A stretch of DNA of 64,000 nucleotides. It comes from Carposina sasakii (Eukaryota; Arthropoda; Insecta; Lepidoptera; Carposinidae). Location: NCBI GenBank assembly GCA_014607495.2, contig CP053173.1:1-64000 (forward strand), given 5' to 3'. A program made the position numbers and the translations under genes. Within the stretch, counting starts at the first letter, position 1, and each line of letters begins with the position of its first letter. Below, piece after piece: positions 31,701-38,762 of this stretch. Under the pieces are notes generated by a model. It searched no databases. It saw only the letters and a program-made list of their open reading frames with translations, and had not been told where the DNA came from.

Positions 31701-34376
31701 CAACTTACGGAGTTACTGATAAGTGGCGTTTACTATTCAGTCAATGATTTTTGGCGGCCATGTCAGTCAAATATGTATCATTATTTTGTGTAATATCTCT
31801 AAAGGATTTCTCAATTTCCAGGTTCAAGCAGTACAAAGCCTGCTTCTCCAGCAGTACCTGGCAGGAGGTCGTAAGGGTTCCCTTCAGGATCAGCTCAAGA
31901 TGCAGCAGTATCAACAGTCTCTCGCCGCATTGCCTGGACTAGCACAAGTCGCTTTGCTGCAGGGGTAAGTTTCTTCCTACATTAGTTATTCTATATAATC
32001 CTATCCATATTCAGTGTTATTTTTTTTACATTTTATTAATGTTTTAATGGAGAGTTGAAGATTTATTATTATATTTACAAGAACAAGCAAACTGGTTTCT
32101 CGAAGACGTATCAACGCGAACTCACAAATTGTTAATGTTTGTGTGAACTTGCAATTATTAATGTAGTGTGAGACGCATTGTTATGCATCCTTAGTAGACT
32201 GCAAAATTTGATGGTGATCAAGGTGATTACCGTTCGAATAACCGGGCGATAATGCTTAGTTTGATTGACATTAGCAAAATATAAGTTACCGAAACTTTTT
32301 CCAATTCTCTTTTAAGTACCAAAATTATAGCACGTTTTTCATTTACTACAGCTGAACCAATACCTATCTTCCACAGTGGATCTCCCTTCAACAGCTTCTA
32401 CCCCCCGATGCTGTATCCTCCGGAGCTGCTCCTGGAGCAAGGTTTACTGCAAGGACACGCCATGCCCAATATGGACAAGGAAGCCGAAATCATGGCCAAA
32501 ACGTAAGTAACTAGTTTTTTGTTTTAGCGATTACGTGTCCCACTGCTAGGCGTCCTAATGCTGCATCCAGCAGCAACTTTCTTTCCCGAGCTACGTCCAG
32601 CTATTACGTCCCAGGAAAAGTGAATTGTGGTCATCCCGCTATCAACAATTTTGTTTTTTTTTTTACTTTTAAATGTTTTATACAAAAAAATGTAATGCCT
32701 ACTTATACCAAAAGATGGCTCGCTACCCTACCAATACTTAACTTATATAAACAAATTCTCTACTATATTAGTAAGTATTTTAACTCCTCAAGCGATAAAC
32801 TACTGTATTGTAAAACCTTTATTGGTAAGCCGGCCTATGAGGACCATTTCACGGAGATGTTTATTTTTTTATACAAATAAATATTTTAAAAAATATTTTA
32901 TATTTGCAGAAGACGTACTCATACCACAAGGGGTCCTCATATGAGAGTCCTGAAAGATGAGCCGATTCCTGAGGGATACCTTCGGTTCCGATTCAACGAA
33001 GACTGCGCATACCAGCACTGTGGTTACAGGTACAAAATCATACTATTTGAGAGTAAGAGAGAAAAAACATATACACATAGCTATGTAACCAAAAAGGGTA
33101 GCCAGAACTGCAAAATCACGACGAAAATCCTACAGTCACGTTTAGCATAACATGGCTAGATGTAAATGATGATTATAATGTTGATATGTATTAAAAAATC
33201 TCTTTGCAATTTAATTTTTGCTTTTGTATTTTTGTTACTATCAGGTTACATTGAAGTTAAAGCTTGTTTTGTCAATTAAGTATTCCCTATATTAATCTAA
33301 GGTTTTCCCCATCTTTAGGGAGCATCAAACTCACTTCCACTGTACCAGAAAGGATTGCGGCTACTCCTTCTGTGACAAAACAAGATTTGTTCAGCATACA
33401 GCCAGACATGAGAGGTAAAAAACTTTTCACATAAACTATTAGAAAAAAAATCGGTTAAATTGTAGGATGAAGATAACGATATTGATGATGATGATGACAA
33501 TGATTATTTTGATAATATATAAATAAAACAATATTTAATTATTTTTAACAGATTGGATACATTGATGGGAGGTGATTTCCAGCAGTACCGCGCAAATGTC
33601 TACTGCCAAAGACCTGAATGTCCTCATGCTTCCACTTTTGGTAAGTTTCCCTTAAAATCCACTAGAAAGAATACAAGCATCGGCACAGGATATTAAAGCA
33701 TCTTCTATTAAGCAATATTCTTTATTAAGTTATAGAATACCAATTTTATTGTCTCCATATTAACCTAAACAATCATCTTTCAAGGAACAGGCCAGAATAA
33801 GGCATCGCACTTCCACTGCCTCAAATGCGACTTTGTCTGCACTGACACTAACAAGGTGGTCGCCCATCGCCGACAGCACCAGAAAATGGACTCCATCCAA
33901 GCTGCTGGCTTCGAAAAGTTCCCGCCTAGTAAAGGTACAGTTTCCAGCCCTACAGTTGTTTGGTTACTGAGTGTTGTGATGTGCCCGATCTGTCATTTTT
34001 ATGATTCCACTTAATGTTCTATTGCTCCGTGGATTTCGTTGGATATCTAGATGTTGAGCTGCTGTTTGTTAGACCATAAAGGGCTGCGTCCTCCAGATCT
34101 CCTGTGTATAGTTTACTTCTTTGCATTTGTCAGATGTTAACTTATTTCTATTAAAGGAACTTAACGATCTCAAATATGATGCTTAAATTTTACATAATTA
34201 TTCATATTTCTCCCACAGGTTGTGGCTTTGAACCCCAATGCATTCACAGCAAGAAACAAACCCACTATCACTGCCTGCAGTGTGGGTTTGCAGTCCTCGG
34301 CCTATCGCAGATGACGTCACATAAGTATAAGCACCAGGAAGCCAATCTTGGGCCTTCCACCAGTGCTACTAACTAA
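6880..34376 (+). CDS. cas: castor (CASZ1-type) zinc-finger transcription factor, 25 coding exons
   Basis: Nuclear DNA-binding protein of the castor/CASZ1 family, which controls neuroblast temporal identity in flies and heart, vessel and neural development in vertebrates. I joined 25 exons by GT..AG signals and reading phase; the sum is 4,881 nt with no frame break, giving 1,626 residues. The N-terminal 470 residues are acidic and low-complexity. Then come twelve castor-type fingers, each with an upstream C..C pair, an H-[FYLI]-H-C core, a second Cys and a final His pair: residues about 479-516, 536-576, 596-635, 654-692, 767-801, 821-863, 1024-1063, 1081-1118, 1239-1280, 1455-1493, 1513-1556 and 1576-1613. 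An AT-hook-like motif [10 protein letters not shown] lies at 957-966. Many fingers are split by introns. The length and finger number resemble the long vertebrate CASZ1 form rather than the shorter fly protein. The true start may lie in an upstream exon, because the frame stays open to the acceptor at 6834. Confidence 0.95.
7829..7988 (+). CDS. cas: castor exon 2
   Basis: Flanked by ATGTTTTAG and AAAG/GTAAGG. It completes a split Gly codon and encodes a Ser/Arg/Glu-rich stretch ([19 protein letters not shown]) ending in the TPPKTPD motif, a possible proline-directed phosphorylation site. It has no folded domain. It ends in phase 2. Confidence 0.9.
8092..8230 (+). CDS. cas: castor exon 3
   Basis: Acceptor TATTTTCAG, donor ACAG/GTAAAA. 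Encodes [18 protein letters not shown] followed by an acidic run and QTLDLSVSR. The TLDLS at residues 375-379 is a second CtBP-like motif (inference). Phase 0 at the end. Confidence 0.9.
8484..8588 (+). CDS. cas: castor exon 4
   Basis: Acceptor CGTTTCTAG, donor GCAG/GTAAAT. Encodes 35 residues, Ser/Thr-rich then Gln/Leu-rich ([15 protein letters not shown]), which could form a short amphipathic helix. Phase 0 at both ends, so skipping it would keep the frame. Confidence 0.88.
8679..8742 (+). CDS. cas: castor exon 5
   Basis: Acceptor ATTCGCAG, donor GTG/GTAAGT. Encodes [17 protein letters not shown] and ends in phase 1. It is the last exon before the 15-kb intron; its phase matches exon 6 exactly. 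Confidence 0.87.
8778..8972 (-). pseudogene. coding-like fragment on the minus strand, unidentified
   Basis: An open frame of 64 codons just inside castor intron 5. It starts with [18 protein letters not shown] and has a protein-like composition ([20 protein letters not shown]) in an otherwise AT-rich intron. No splice sites or start context make it a gene, and I do not recognise the family. It could be a fragment of a retrocopied cellular gene or of a transposon protein, or chance. Confidence 0.25.
9385..9470 (+). repeat. family D fragment
   Basis: GCTATGTTCCCAAAATGTG and GATCCCTCAGCCACTGTAAG, GCATAGCGGGCGCAG; only the 5' part of the repeat is present. Confidence 0.5.
10078..10225 (-). repeat. 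family D repeat (minus)
   Basis: CTGATGCGGGGCTTCACTGG, CAGCTGCATCTC, AGCTAGCAACCTTGTCACTG and CCTGCAGTTCTTCTGTACGG appear in the inverse order of the plus copies. Confidence 0.7.
10540..10770 (-). repeat. interspersed repeat (CACGCCTCTTTCCC..CACCACGCGG type)
   Basis: ACGCCTCTTTCCCAGAGGGG, GGTGACCGCAGTGTGATTTT, CGCTGCTGCCCACCTCCCGG and ATCGCCTCGTACGATACCCA. 16,790-16,970 carries the second half almost unchanged, fused to a family E tail. The strand is assigned by that fusion and is uncertain. Confidence 0.55.
11268..11365 (-). repeat. family D fragment (minus)
   Basis: AGCAACTTGTCACTGATC, ACGTGGCTGTAGTATCC and GATCCTGCAGTTTTAGCTACC; decayed. Confidence 0.55.
11940..12170. promoter_or_regulatory. 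CpG-rich stretch in castor intron 5, possible internal promoter
   Basis: An island of CG-rich sequence in AT-rich surroundings: GGGCGTGCGCCCGCGCAC near 11,963, then CGCTGATTGGACGAATGGGC (an inverted CCAAT box beside a GC box), GGCGGCCATTTTT (similar to a YY1 site) and GTGCGCGTGCGCAG (similar to an NRF1 site). It lies in the large intron before all finger exons, where a short-isoform promoter would be useful. Motif content alone supports this. Confidence 0.3.
12622..13082 (-). mobile_element. retroposon with tRNA-like modules (family T), tandem dimer with 10-bp target duplication
   Basis: Two nearly identical tRNA-like modules (minus strand; GGGTTCGATTCCCACTCGGG as T-arm, CCCGGTGGCTTAGTGG as 5' part) lie 325 bp apart at about 12,661-12,736 and 12,986-13,060, separated by an AT-rich tail and a body of about 180 nt. 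The outer flanks are the direct repeat AGTTATATTA (12,622-12,631 and 13,073-13,082). Read on the minus strand the order is remnant body, tRNA-like, AT tail, body, tRNA-like, tail. Confidence 0.8.
13521..13783. mobile_element. MITE with about 34-bp inverted ends (GAGGCCACCA..)
   Basis: The left end holds GTTGAGGCCACCAAAACCAG followed by AGTGGCCCAAA; the right end is its inverse, TTTGGGCCACTCTGGTTCTG followed by GTGGCCTCAGTTGT. An internal piece (GAGCCACTCTGGCTTTGAG near 13,676) repeats part of the end. No coding capacity. Confidence 0.75.
13790..13850. mobile_element. half copy of the GGTCGATTCC MITE
   Basis: GGTCGATTCCGGCAGCCACA followed by CACTTAAGCCTAAACTTAACC matches the left end of the full element at 20,630. 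The right half is missing. It sits 7 bp after the preceding MITE. Confidence 0.55.
14789..14885 (+). repeat. LINE 3' end fragment, family E
   Basis: (CAT)n then CAGCCTATTGCAGTCCACTG, CTGGACGTAGGCCTCCCCCA and GGGCACGCCATAAGACTGCC. A common lepidopteran non-LTR tail. Confidence 0.75.
15060..15150 (+). repeat. LINE 3' tail fragment
   Basis: AACCAGGTTAGCTGGTAGAG, GGCATTAAGCTTGCCCTCGT and a TATC-like end; same family as 3,385-3,490. Confidence 0.5.
15610..15810 (+). repeat. family D repeat
   Basis: GCTACCCCATATAGGACGTC, CACAGCCACGTTTAAGATAG, GTAAATGATCAATAATAAG, TTAGTCGACTCTTACGACAT, GATGCAGCTGATGTACTCTA and CCCTGCATCAGCATAGG. One of the fuller copies. Confidence 0.75.
15955..16020. other. alternating purine-pyrimidine CpG stretch
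   Basis: CGTGTGCGCGTGCGCATACG, CGCATGCGTTCACGCACACG. It is nearly a perfect GT/GC alternation with internal GCGCATGCG symmetry, favourable for left-handed DNA and similar to NRF1 sites. Function unknown. Confidence 0.4.
16705..16970 (+). repeat. family E tail fused to GTGACCGCAG repeat
   Basis: CATCATCATCAGCCTATTGC, GGACGTAGGCCTCCCCCAGG, then GGTGACCGCAGTTTGTATTT, CGCTGCTGCCCACCTCCCGG and CTCTGCCTGCACCACGCGG. It links the two repeat pieces seen separately at 10.5 and 14.8 kb, so they belong to one element. Confidence 0.7.
18130..18420 (-). repeat. family D repeat (minus) with inserted MITE
   Basis: GCTTATGCGGGCCTTCACTA, GACCTGCATCTC, TAAGAGTCGATC and AGCAACTTGTTACTGATATT mark family D. After ACATCTGTGG comes a 102-bp palindrome with ends GCACGAACCT and AGGTTCGTGC (18,283-18,384) and inner arms CGTAACGCTA/TAGCGTTACG, then the repeat seems to resume (CCCCGCTATTGTCACT). 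Confidence 0.6.
19160..19345. promoter_or_regulatory. low-repeat intronic block, possible enhancer
   Basis: No repeat family found. It holds GATTTGATCTACGCATGCG, TTATCTGTTCCC (GATA-like), AAGTTTATGGCC (Hox/Cdx-like) and three ATTA cores in the last 50 bp. Conservation would be needed to call it; here it rests on composition only. Confidence 0.25.
20630..20776. mobile_element. 147-bp MITE (GGTCGATTCC ends)
   Basis: Left end GGTCGATTCCAGCAGTCACA followed by CTTAAACCT; right end is the inverse, GTTTAAGTGTGACTGCCGGA followed by ATCGACC. Inverted ends of about 27 bp, no coding capacity. A half copy lies at 13,790. Confidence 0.8.
22340..22830. promoter_or_regulatory. low-repeat intronic block 1 kb before the finger exons, possible enhancer
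   Basis: About 490 bp without repeat families and with balanced composition, 1 kb upstream of exon 6. It contains two CCATTGT Sox-type cores (CCCCATTGTTTCGC, CTCCATTGTCTTTTTG), TTTATTATG and TTCATTAATC homeodomain-type sites, and CTTATCTCG. Castor family genes are regulated by large intronic modules in nervous tissue; the link here is inference. Confidence 0.3.
23812..23896 (+). CDS. cas: castor exon 6
   Basis: Acceptor TTTCTTTAG, donor AAAAG/GTAAGT. Encodes [17 protein letters not shown] then VDYSRYVKR, the conserved lead-in to the first castor finger. It enters in phase 1 and leaves in phase 2. Confidence 0.95.
24314..24440 (+). CDS. cas: castor exon 7 (finger 1, main part)
   Basis: Acceptor CATCATCAG, donor TAAG/GTAAAA. 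Encodes [18 protein letters not shown] and the rest of finger 1: C479, C484, H492, H494, C495, C498, H512; the last His comes from exon 8. This block is the hallmark of the castor family. Confidence 0.97.
24580..24847 (+). mobile_element. tRNA-derived SINE, family A, with AATTATG target duplication
   Basis: Head CCGACTGGTCTAGTAGGTAG (A box) and TGGGTTCGAATCCCGG (B box), then TTTCCGAGTCATGGATG, GCTTAGTACCCACGACAC, GACCTTAGGGATCTTAC and a TTATT tail. The direct repeat AATTATG flanks it at 24,580-24,586 and 24,841-24,847. It sits in castor intron 7 in sense orientation and is the best copy in the window. Confidence 0.9.
25843..25983 (+). CDS. cas: castor exon 8 (finger 1 end, finger 2 start)
   Basis: Acceptor TTCCACAG, donor TAAG/GTAAGT, 47 codons in phase 0. 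It begins WHKKRDESL, supplying H516 of finger 1, and carries C536, C543, H551, H553, C554 and C559 of finger 2. Confidence 0.97.
26291..26492 (+). CDS. cas: castor exon 9 (finger 2 end, finger 3)
   Basis: Acceptor GTTTTCCAG, donor [29 protein letters not shown] completes finger 2 (H572, H576), followed by the [12 protein letters not shown] linker and finger 3 (C596, C601, H610, H612, C613, C618). Ends in phase 1. Confidence 0.97.
26747..26969 (+). CDS. cas: castor exon 10 (finger 3 end, finger 4)
   Basis: Acceptor ATCCGCAG, donor TTGG/GTAAGT. Gives H631 and H635 of finger 3 and the whole of finger 4 (C654, C659, H667, H669, C670, C675, H688, H692), ending in the basic [10 protein letters not shown]. 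Confidence 0.97.
27750..28032 (-). mobile_element. tRNA-derived SINE, family A (minus)
   Basis: Reverse order of the copy at 24.6 kb: GTGTCGTGGGTACTAAGCAA, CATCCATGACTCGGAAACAA, ACCGGGATTCGAACCTAGAA, GGCAGGGTCACTATCTACTA, CCAATTGGCCGTCA. It ends 47 bp before castor exon 11, so its head is close to the branch-point region. Confidence 0.88.
28080..28194 (+). CDS. cas: castor exon 11 (linker)
   Basis: Acceptor TTCTTCCCAG, donor CTTC/GTAAGT. Encodes 38 residues of acidic linker ([19 protein letters not shown]) between fingers 4 and 5. The SINE at 27.75-28.03 kb ends only about 45 bp before this acceptor. Confidence 0.93.
28511..28653 (+). CDS. cas: castor exon 12 (finger 5)
   Basis: Acceptor TTTTTATCAG, donor ACAG/GTAAAT. 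Encodes [19 protein letters not shown]767, C770, H776, H778, C779 and C784 of finger 5. The first Cys pair is closer (CxxC) than in other fingers. Confidence 0.95.
28942..29092 (+). CDS. cas: castor exon 13 (finger 5 end, finger 6 start)
   Basis: Acceptor GAATTCCAG, donor CTGG/GTTAGT. Gives H797 and H801 of finger 5 and C821, C826, H834, H836 and C837 of finger 6. It is more GC-rich than its neighbours. Confidence 0.95.
29403..29807 (+). CDS. cas: castor exon 14 (finger 6 end, repeats, AT-hook-like motif)
   Basis: Acceptor AATTTTCCAG, donor CAAC/GTAAGT, 135 codons in phase 0. C842 and H859/H863 finish finger 6. Then comes a low-complexity stretch with repeated units such as [21 protein letters not shown] and [11 protein letters not shown] (Pro/Asn/Leu/Ala/Gln). 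It ends with the conserved basic [10 protein letters not shown] (957-966), an AT-hook-like DNA-minor-groove motif, then VVEVW. Confidence 0.95.
29945..30046 (+). CDS. cas: castor exon 15
   Basis: Acceptor CATTTCAG, donor TCCA/GTAAGA. Encodes 34 residues ([18 protein letters not shown]...) of Pro-rich linker. Phase 0 at both ends, so it could be skipped without a frame shift. Confidence 0.92.
30135..30648 (+). CDS. cas: castor exon 16 (fingers 7 and 8)
   Basis: Acceptor is a T tract plus GCAG; donor TCCG/GTAAGC. Begins [10 protein letters not shown]. Finger 7: C1024, C1031, H1039, H1041, C1042, C1045, H1058, H1063. Finger 8: C1081, C1086, H1094, H1096, C1097, C1103, with a degenerate final pair H1116-K-H1118. 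The C-terminal part has two sumoylation-like sites, IKTE (K1126) and IKSE (K1168), and PVDLYAP. Confidence 0.96.
30792..31138 (+). CDS. cas: castor exon 17 (finger 9)
   Basis: The acceptor is a tandem CAGTAG; either AG keeps the frame, with or without one Val. The donor is TAAG/GTAAAT. It encodes a Ser/Pro-rich stretch, [16 protein letters not shown] and finger 9 (C1239, C1244, H1256, H1258, C1259, C1262, H1275, H1280). Confidence 0.96.
31341..31454 (+). CDS. cas: castor exon 18
   Basis: Acceptor CTTAACAG, donor ACAA/GTAAGT, 38 codons, phase 0. Encodes a Ser/Pro/Thr-rich linker ([17 protein letters not shown]). Confidence 0.92.
31822..31964 (+). CDS. cas: castor exon 19
   Basis: Acceptor AATTTCCAG, donor CAGG/GTAAGT. 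Encodes a Gln/Leu-rich helix-prone segment ([27 protein letters not shown]). Ends in phase 2. Confidence 0.93.
32377..32502 (+). CDS. cas: castor exon 20
   Basis: Acceptor CTTCCACAG, donor AAAC/GTAAGT. Encodes a Pro/Leu-rich linker ([20 protein letters not shown]) leading to the C-terminal finger group. Confidence 0.93.
32910..33029 (+). CDS. cas: castor exon 21 (finger 10 start)
   Basis: Acceptor TATTTGCAG, donor ACAG/GTACAA. Encodes [18 protein letters not shown], a block typical of the family (LKDE is a possible sumoylation site), and C1455 and C1460 of finger 10. Confidence 0.96.
33319..33414 (+). CDS. cas: castor exon 22 (finger 10)
   Basis: Acceptor CATCTTTAG, donor AGAG/GTAAAA. Encodes [20 protein letters not shown] and [11 protein letters not shown]1468, H1470, C1471, C1476, H1489, H1493. 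Confidence 0.97.
33552..33640 (+). CDS. cas: castor exon 23 (finger 11 start)
   Basis: Acceptor TTTTTAACAG, donor TTTG/GTAAGT. Encodes [18 protein letters not shown] with C1513 and C1518. Ends in phase 1. Confidence 0.95.
33785..33934 (+). CDS. cas: castor exon 24 (finger 11)
   Basis: Acceptor ATCTTTCAAG, donor AAAG/GTACAG. Encodes H1533, H1535, C1536, C1539, H1552 and H1556 of finger 11, then [16 protein letters not shown]. Ends in phase 1, compatible with exon 25 and also with the candidate terminal exon at 51,448. Confidence 0.96.
34219..34376 (+). CDS. cas: castor exon 25 (finger 12, stop)
   Basis: Acceptor TCTCCCACAG. Encodes finger 12 (C1576, C1582, H1590, H1592, C1593, C1596, H1609, H1613) and a short tail [12 protein letters not shown], then TAA at 34,374-34,376. 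The frame beyond the stop still looks coding for about 45 codons (see findings). Confidence 0.95.
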
Positions 34377-35185
34377 TCCCTTGAAGATAAAATTGGAAAG
34401 TCCCAGTAATGCGACTCCAGTAATAAAGTTACTAATGTGCCTGTGACAATAAATAGTGACCCAGTAGACCCAGTCCCTGTGAGTGACCCTGTAGATCCCA
34501 GTGAATCTGAGCTATAGACTCTTGTAGAAATCAGAAGTGATGACAATACTTTTAAAGATGTTTTAGTTAATGACCTTGTATGATATATCTACTTGTCATA
34601 AATGATCGCTATAGAGATCGAATTTAAACACTAAAGACATTACTCGAAATGCATTGTGATGCAGATTTATAATGTACAAATGGCGAAGCTCTCGATTAAA
34701 ATTTAATCCTCGATATACTGATTTTGAAAAATGTCCTGCGCGTGTTCATGTTTGTAATATTGAATGTGTCAAATTCTGTGCCTTAGATGCAATTAAGTTT
34801 GGTGGAACGTGTCAAAAATTGTGCCAAATTAGGTCAAATAATGACACAGTATTTTCGTAGAAAAAATGGCTAAACCATGACATACGAACAAGTAAATATT
34901 CGAAATTTATAAATGCATGTTATTATAAATTAGTGTATATTTCCTGAATCCCGACCAATCTTTAGATTTTAGGCATATAAATTATATTTATTACTACCCC
35001 ATGAAAAAGACATTTTTACGAATAGTATTATTAATGTAGACTTCTTGGAAATTATTAAGGCAATAATATTTTGGTTAAGAATACCATATTGTGCCTGGAG
35101 GTTTAAAGTCTTTGACAATATTACATTTTGTGATATTTTCTTATGATTGTGTGCTAATAAATGATATTACGTGTAAATGATTTTT
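34377..35185 (+). other. castor 3' UTR (predicted)
   Basis: About 0.8 kb between the stop and the best polyadenylation signal. It starts with a stretch that in the castor frame reads as eroded coding sequence, then turns AT-rich. It carries no repeat family that I recognise. Confidence 0.6.
35156..35161 (+). terminator. candidate polyadenylation signal AATAAA of castor
   Basis: AATAAA is followed within about 15-30 nt by GTGTAAATG and a T-rich tract, the usual downstream element. Earlier AATAAA copies at 34,422 and 34,448 could serve a shorter 3' UTR. Confidence 0.55.
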
Positions 35186-36639
35186 TTTATTTCTTTCAAT
35201 AATTTGATTTATTAAAAATTTCTTTCAAATTTTATATTTTAAAATATAAAAATCTTGAGAAAATATCACTAAATCACAAATAGTAGTTTACATTCAAAAA
35301 TATATTTAAAACAAAAAAATGCATATTTTATAAAAATGACAATTCTATAAACAAAATGCACTGTAAATAAGAATAGATTTATTATGTTGAAAAAAATGTT
35401 AATAAAAAATTTAAATGTATTTGTTAGACGGATATTGAATAAAAAAATGTGTAAAAAAAAACGGATGCAAATTTTGACAAGCCCATTATAATAGCCATTT
35501 AGATAATATAAGTTCGTCAAATATTAACGTTAGCACCAAGTAAGAACCATTGGGTTCAAAAATTATTGGCTCTTAGACCAACTAAGAATAGACGTGTCAA
35601 AAATTGTAAGCCTGCGTTTCAAAATTGAAAAATCGTACAGTTGTGTGCTAACATTTGTGATTCATGAGGTACCTAGCCATTAAAATGCCATAAATTCTGT
35701 AACAATCATACTTATTGTTCTGACAGTATTAGTTGAAACCCTGAAGCAACCTTGTGCATTCCTGTATCTATATTCCCGATATCCATTCCCATATACTAGT
35801 ATTTAGTGTGTGAACAATTTTTCATGACATAGACCCCTAAAATGTGTAAATATAAAGTGACCTTCTAAATTATCTATCTACATACTATCATGATCCATGA
35901 TGCGTGGGTATAAAATATATTGACGAATAGTTTATCCCATTTGAACATAATTTCAGGGGTCTCTTACAAGATCCATATTCCCATGTCTTACATCAGTATT
36001 TTCATAGTCTTAAGCTCGATCCCGTTGTTCCTAACTCATCATGTTATTTAAATCAATAGTTTTAGCACGTGATCATCAAAATGTTTATTTAAGTCATTTA
36101 TATTTGTAGTTTTGAGTGTACCAACTTGTCTAATACGAGTATGTGATGGCGTCATTTTTTATTCGCCGTCCGAATTTAAACATTATAACGTGTGAACTGT
36201 TAAGTTGGTAGCTCTCTATTTTAATGTATTATGTCACGCATTATCTTCTCTTCGACAAATATTAGTCCGTGCCATATATTTAGTCACAAGTCGGAATCCA
36301 GTAGAGATTTCTTCAATTTCTTCTTTTATTAATATTGTTTTCGAAATAAAAAAGTTTTCGATCACAAAGACTTCTGCAATACAATGCTTTTACTCGTATA
36401 CTTATTGGTTGTTATCTATTGTTTTGTTATTTAATTTTATGTTGAGCGTTTTTTCTTTCCTCTTTTAAGTTTTTCCTCTATGATCTTCATAAGCTTGGTG
36501 TTTATTGGCGAATTGTGTTCGTAAATATTAATTATTAACTATTTTAAATTTAACCTCCTAAATTCAGAGCCGTGCGCATTCTCCATTAGAATCATTATTG
36601 TGAGATTGAATAATACATCCGCAATGTACTACAAAACTA

Positions 36640-36862
36640 TATTTAAATGTTTACATCTCATACCTTATATCTCATCTCATCGGATCTTGGTGTTTTGTAG
36701 GCGATGGGCTGAACACCTGTCACTACTAACCAAACTTGTACATCTCAACTATACCCTCAAAATTGGTCAGAAGTGGCACCATGTGGTTCTATCGGCCCTT
36801 GGTGCTCTGCCTACCCCGTAAGGGATAAAGGCGTGATTATATGTATGTATGTATGTATGTAC
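36640..36862 (+). repeat. interspersed repeat ending in (GTAT)n
   Basis: GTAGGCGATGGGCTGAACAC, TACACCTCAA-like CATCTCAACTATACCCTC, GTGGCACCATGTGGTTCTAT, GCTCTGCCTACCCCGTAAGG, then GTGATTATATGTATGTATGT. An inverted copy of the same sequence lies at 50,705-50,890. Confidence 0.7.
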
Positions 36863-37440
36863 ATCTCATATCTAAGTTTACATATACTTCGTCAATGCAC
36901 ATCCGGCTTTACGTAATTTAATCGCGTATTTCTATTTATGTATTTTAGCGTACGTAGCATTAATTTTAGTAATCATAAATTATATTAATTATTACTATCC
37001 TTCTATACAGTATTTTGTTTCCACGACATATTTAAACCATGGAGTGTTATTACTAGAAGTGTGAATTACGAAAAGAAAATTGTAATTATATGTATTTTCA
37101 CTCATTTAATATTTTGGGAAGGATAATGTATTTTTCATGGATAATACTTTTCAATAAATAAGTAATAAATAATGGATTTTTATATCAACTTACTTCTTTA
37201 ACTTTGAGATTAAAATTTTAATCCGAAAATTCAGTTATATTTTTTTTTTTTTATAAATTTATCATACATATCCTTACCAAGATTAAATTTAGAAAAACTA
37301 TATGCAGACGAAGTTTGTTTGAGATTATGGAAAATGAGTGAAATTGGTATAAATAGTTTAGTATTGTTTACCTCATGAGTTTCTAGGAATTAAACGAGAT
37401 TATAAAATGGACAGCATTCTTTCTATTTTTACATACATAC

Positions 37441-37770
37441 ACGACTGTGTACCCGAAAATGACGTTACCAGAACTGTGGGATCACGAAGGATATCTAATA
37501 TCCGCGTTTAGCATAGCGAGTCCAGATGTAGGTAAAACATTAGTGACAAGTGGCTAGCTCCTGCGAATTTCAATACAAGTGATTAAATAAATCTTGGATT
37601 CTTTTATTCCTTATTCGAAATTTTGTATGAAAACAATTGAAGATTAAATCTGAGATATGCAAAAAATCTCTCAAGATCCCTTATAGAAATTGGCGGTTAG
37701 TCGACTCTTATGACTTGCACGAAAGAAGATGCCAGCAGCTGATGTATTCTGGGGCCCAGCATTAGCCCAA
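37441..37770 (+). repeat. family D repeat, interrupted
   Basis: CTGTGTACCCGAAAATGACG, ACAAGTGGCTAGCTCCTGC, then about 115 bp of unrelated AT-rich sequence (37,570-37,685), then GTCGACTCTTATGACTTGCA and GCTGATGTATTCTGGGGC. The interruption may be an insertion or local decay. Confidence 0.6.
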
Positions 37771-37844
37771 CTCTTTTTTAACCACTAAGCTAATTTGCTT
37801 ATCACGTTCATAATTTATAAAAATTAAGCCAAAAGATCAGATAG

Positions 37845-37965
37845 AGGACGGCTGGTAGTGAATGGACAGTGAAAACGGAAGATCGAGCCATGTGGCGTAC
37901 ACCGGGGGAGGTCTACGTCCTGCAGTGGACTGCAATAGGCTGACGATGACGATGATAAGCCAAAA
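37845..37965 (-). repeat. LINE 3' end fragment, family E (minus)
   Basis: ACGGCTGGTAGTGAATGGAC, GAGCCATGTGGCGTACACCG, GGTCTACGTCCTGCAGTGGA and CTGACGATGACGATGA. Confidence 0.7.
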
Positions 37966-38762
37966 GGTAATCATTTGGACTAAGTGTCAATTAAGTACCT
38001 AAACCATAGAATACCTAAAATCACTAGAGACAAGGGTTGCATGGATATAGTTTCCTTTGCCTTTCCTTCATTTTTCGATTTAAGTACCTACTTAAACAAT
38101 TTTAGCGATATCCTTTTAGACTTGAGTCCAATACAAACCTTTCAATACAACAAAAGTATCTAAAAATAGTTAACGACCTAAATATGGATACATTTAAGAA
38201 TACAAAGAGACCATGATACTTATGAATGTAAAAGTACACATAGTGGAACAAGCTTTTCATGCGACGGAAGCAAACGGAAACTACTAGCATCTGGTAGACG
38301 GCTCTATTTATTGCATAGACTCTAGCGCCACCGACACCGACCTAAATAGGCTAAGGGCACTATACTTGTACTATTTGCCGAAATCGTCACAGGCCGGGAA
38401 GGGGTGATTCTCCAGTCTACCCATAAGCTAGCCAATGGGCTGAGTTTACTGCATTATGAATGAATCCTACTGAATAGGGCAGGTAGAAGTAACATTCAAA
38501 TTTTGTTATTGTTATAGAGAATATCATGCTACTTATTAAAGATGCTTGCAGATTATTTAACTTGCTTTTAAAAATTTCACATGAGTCTTTGTAAGTATAG
38601 TTTCTTTTTTTAATTTAAAATTCAACAACTCTTTAAACAACTTTACTGTAACTGTAGTTTTCATCATAACAATATCAACTTAGTATGTTTATTTAATAAG
38701 CAAAGAAGATCAGAAAGTGGTTTAGGTGGTGGTTTTCTCTATAGCGAATGAAAAACTTATTA

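Noticed and set aside
36838..36862. CRISPR-like or regulatory short repeat (GTAT)n
   Set aside because: Simple microsatellite at the end of an interspersed repeat, without spacers.
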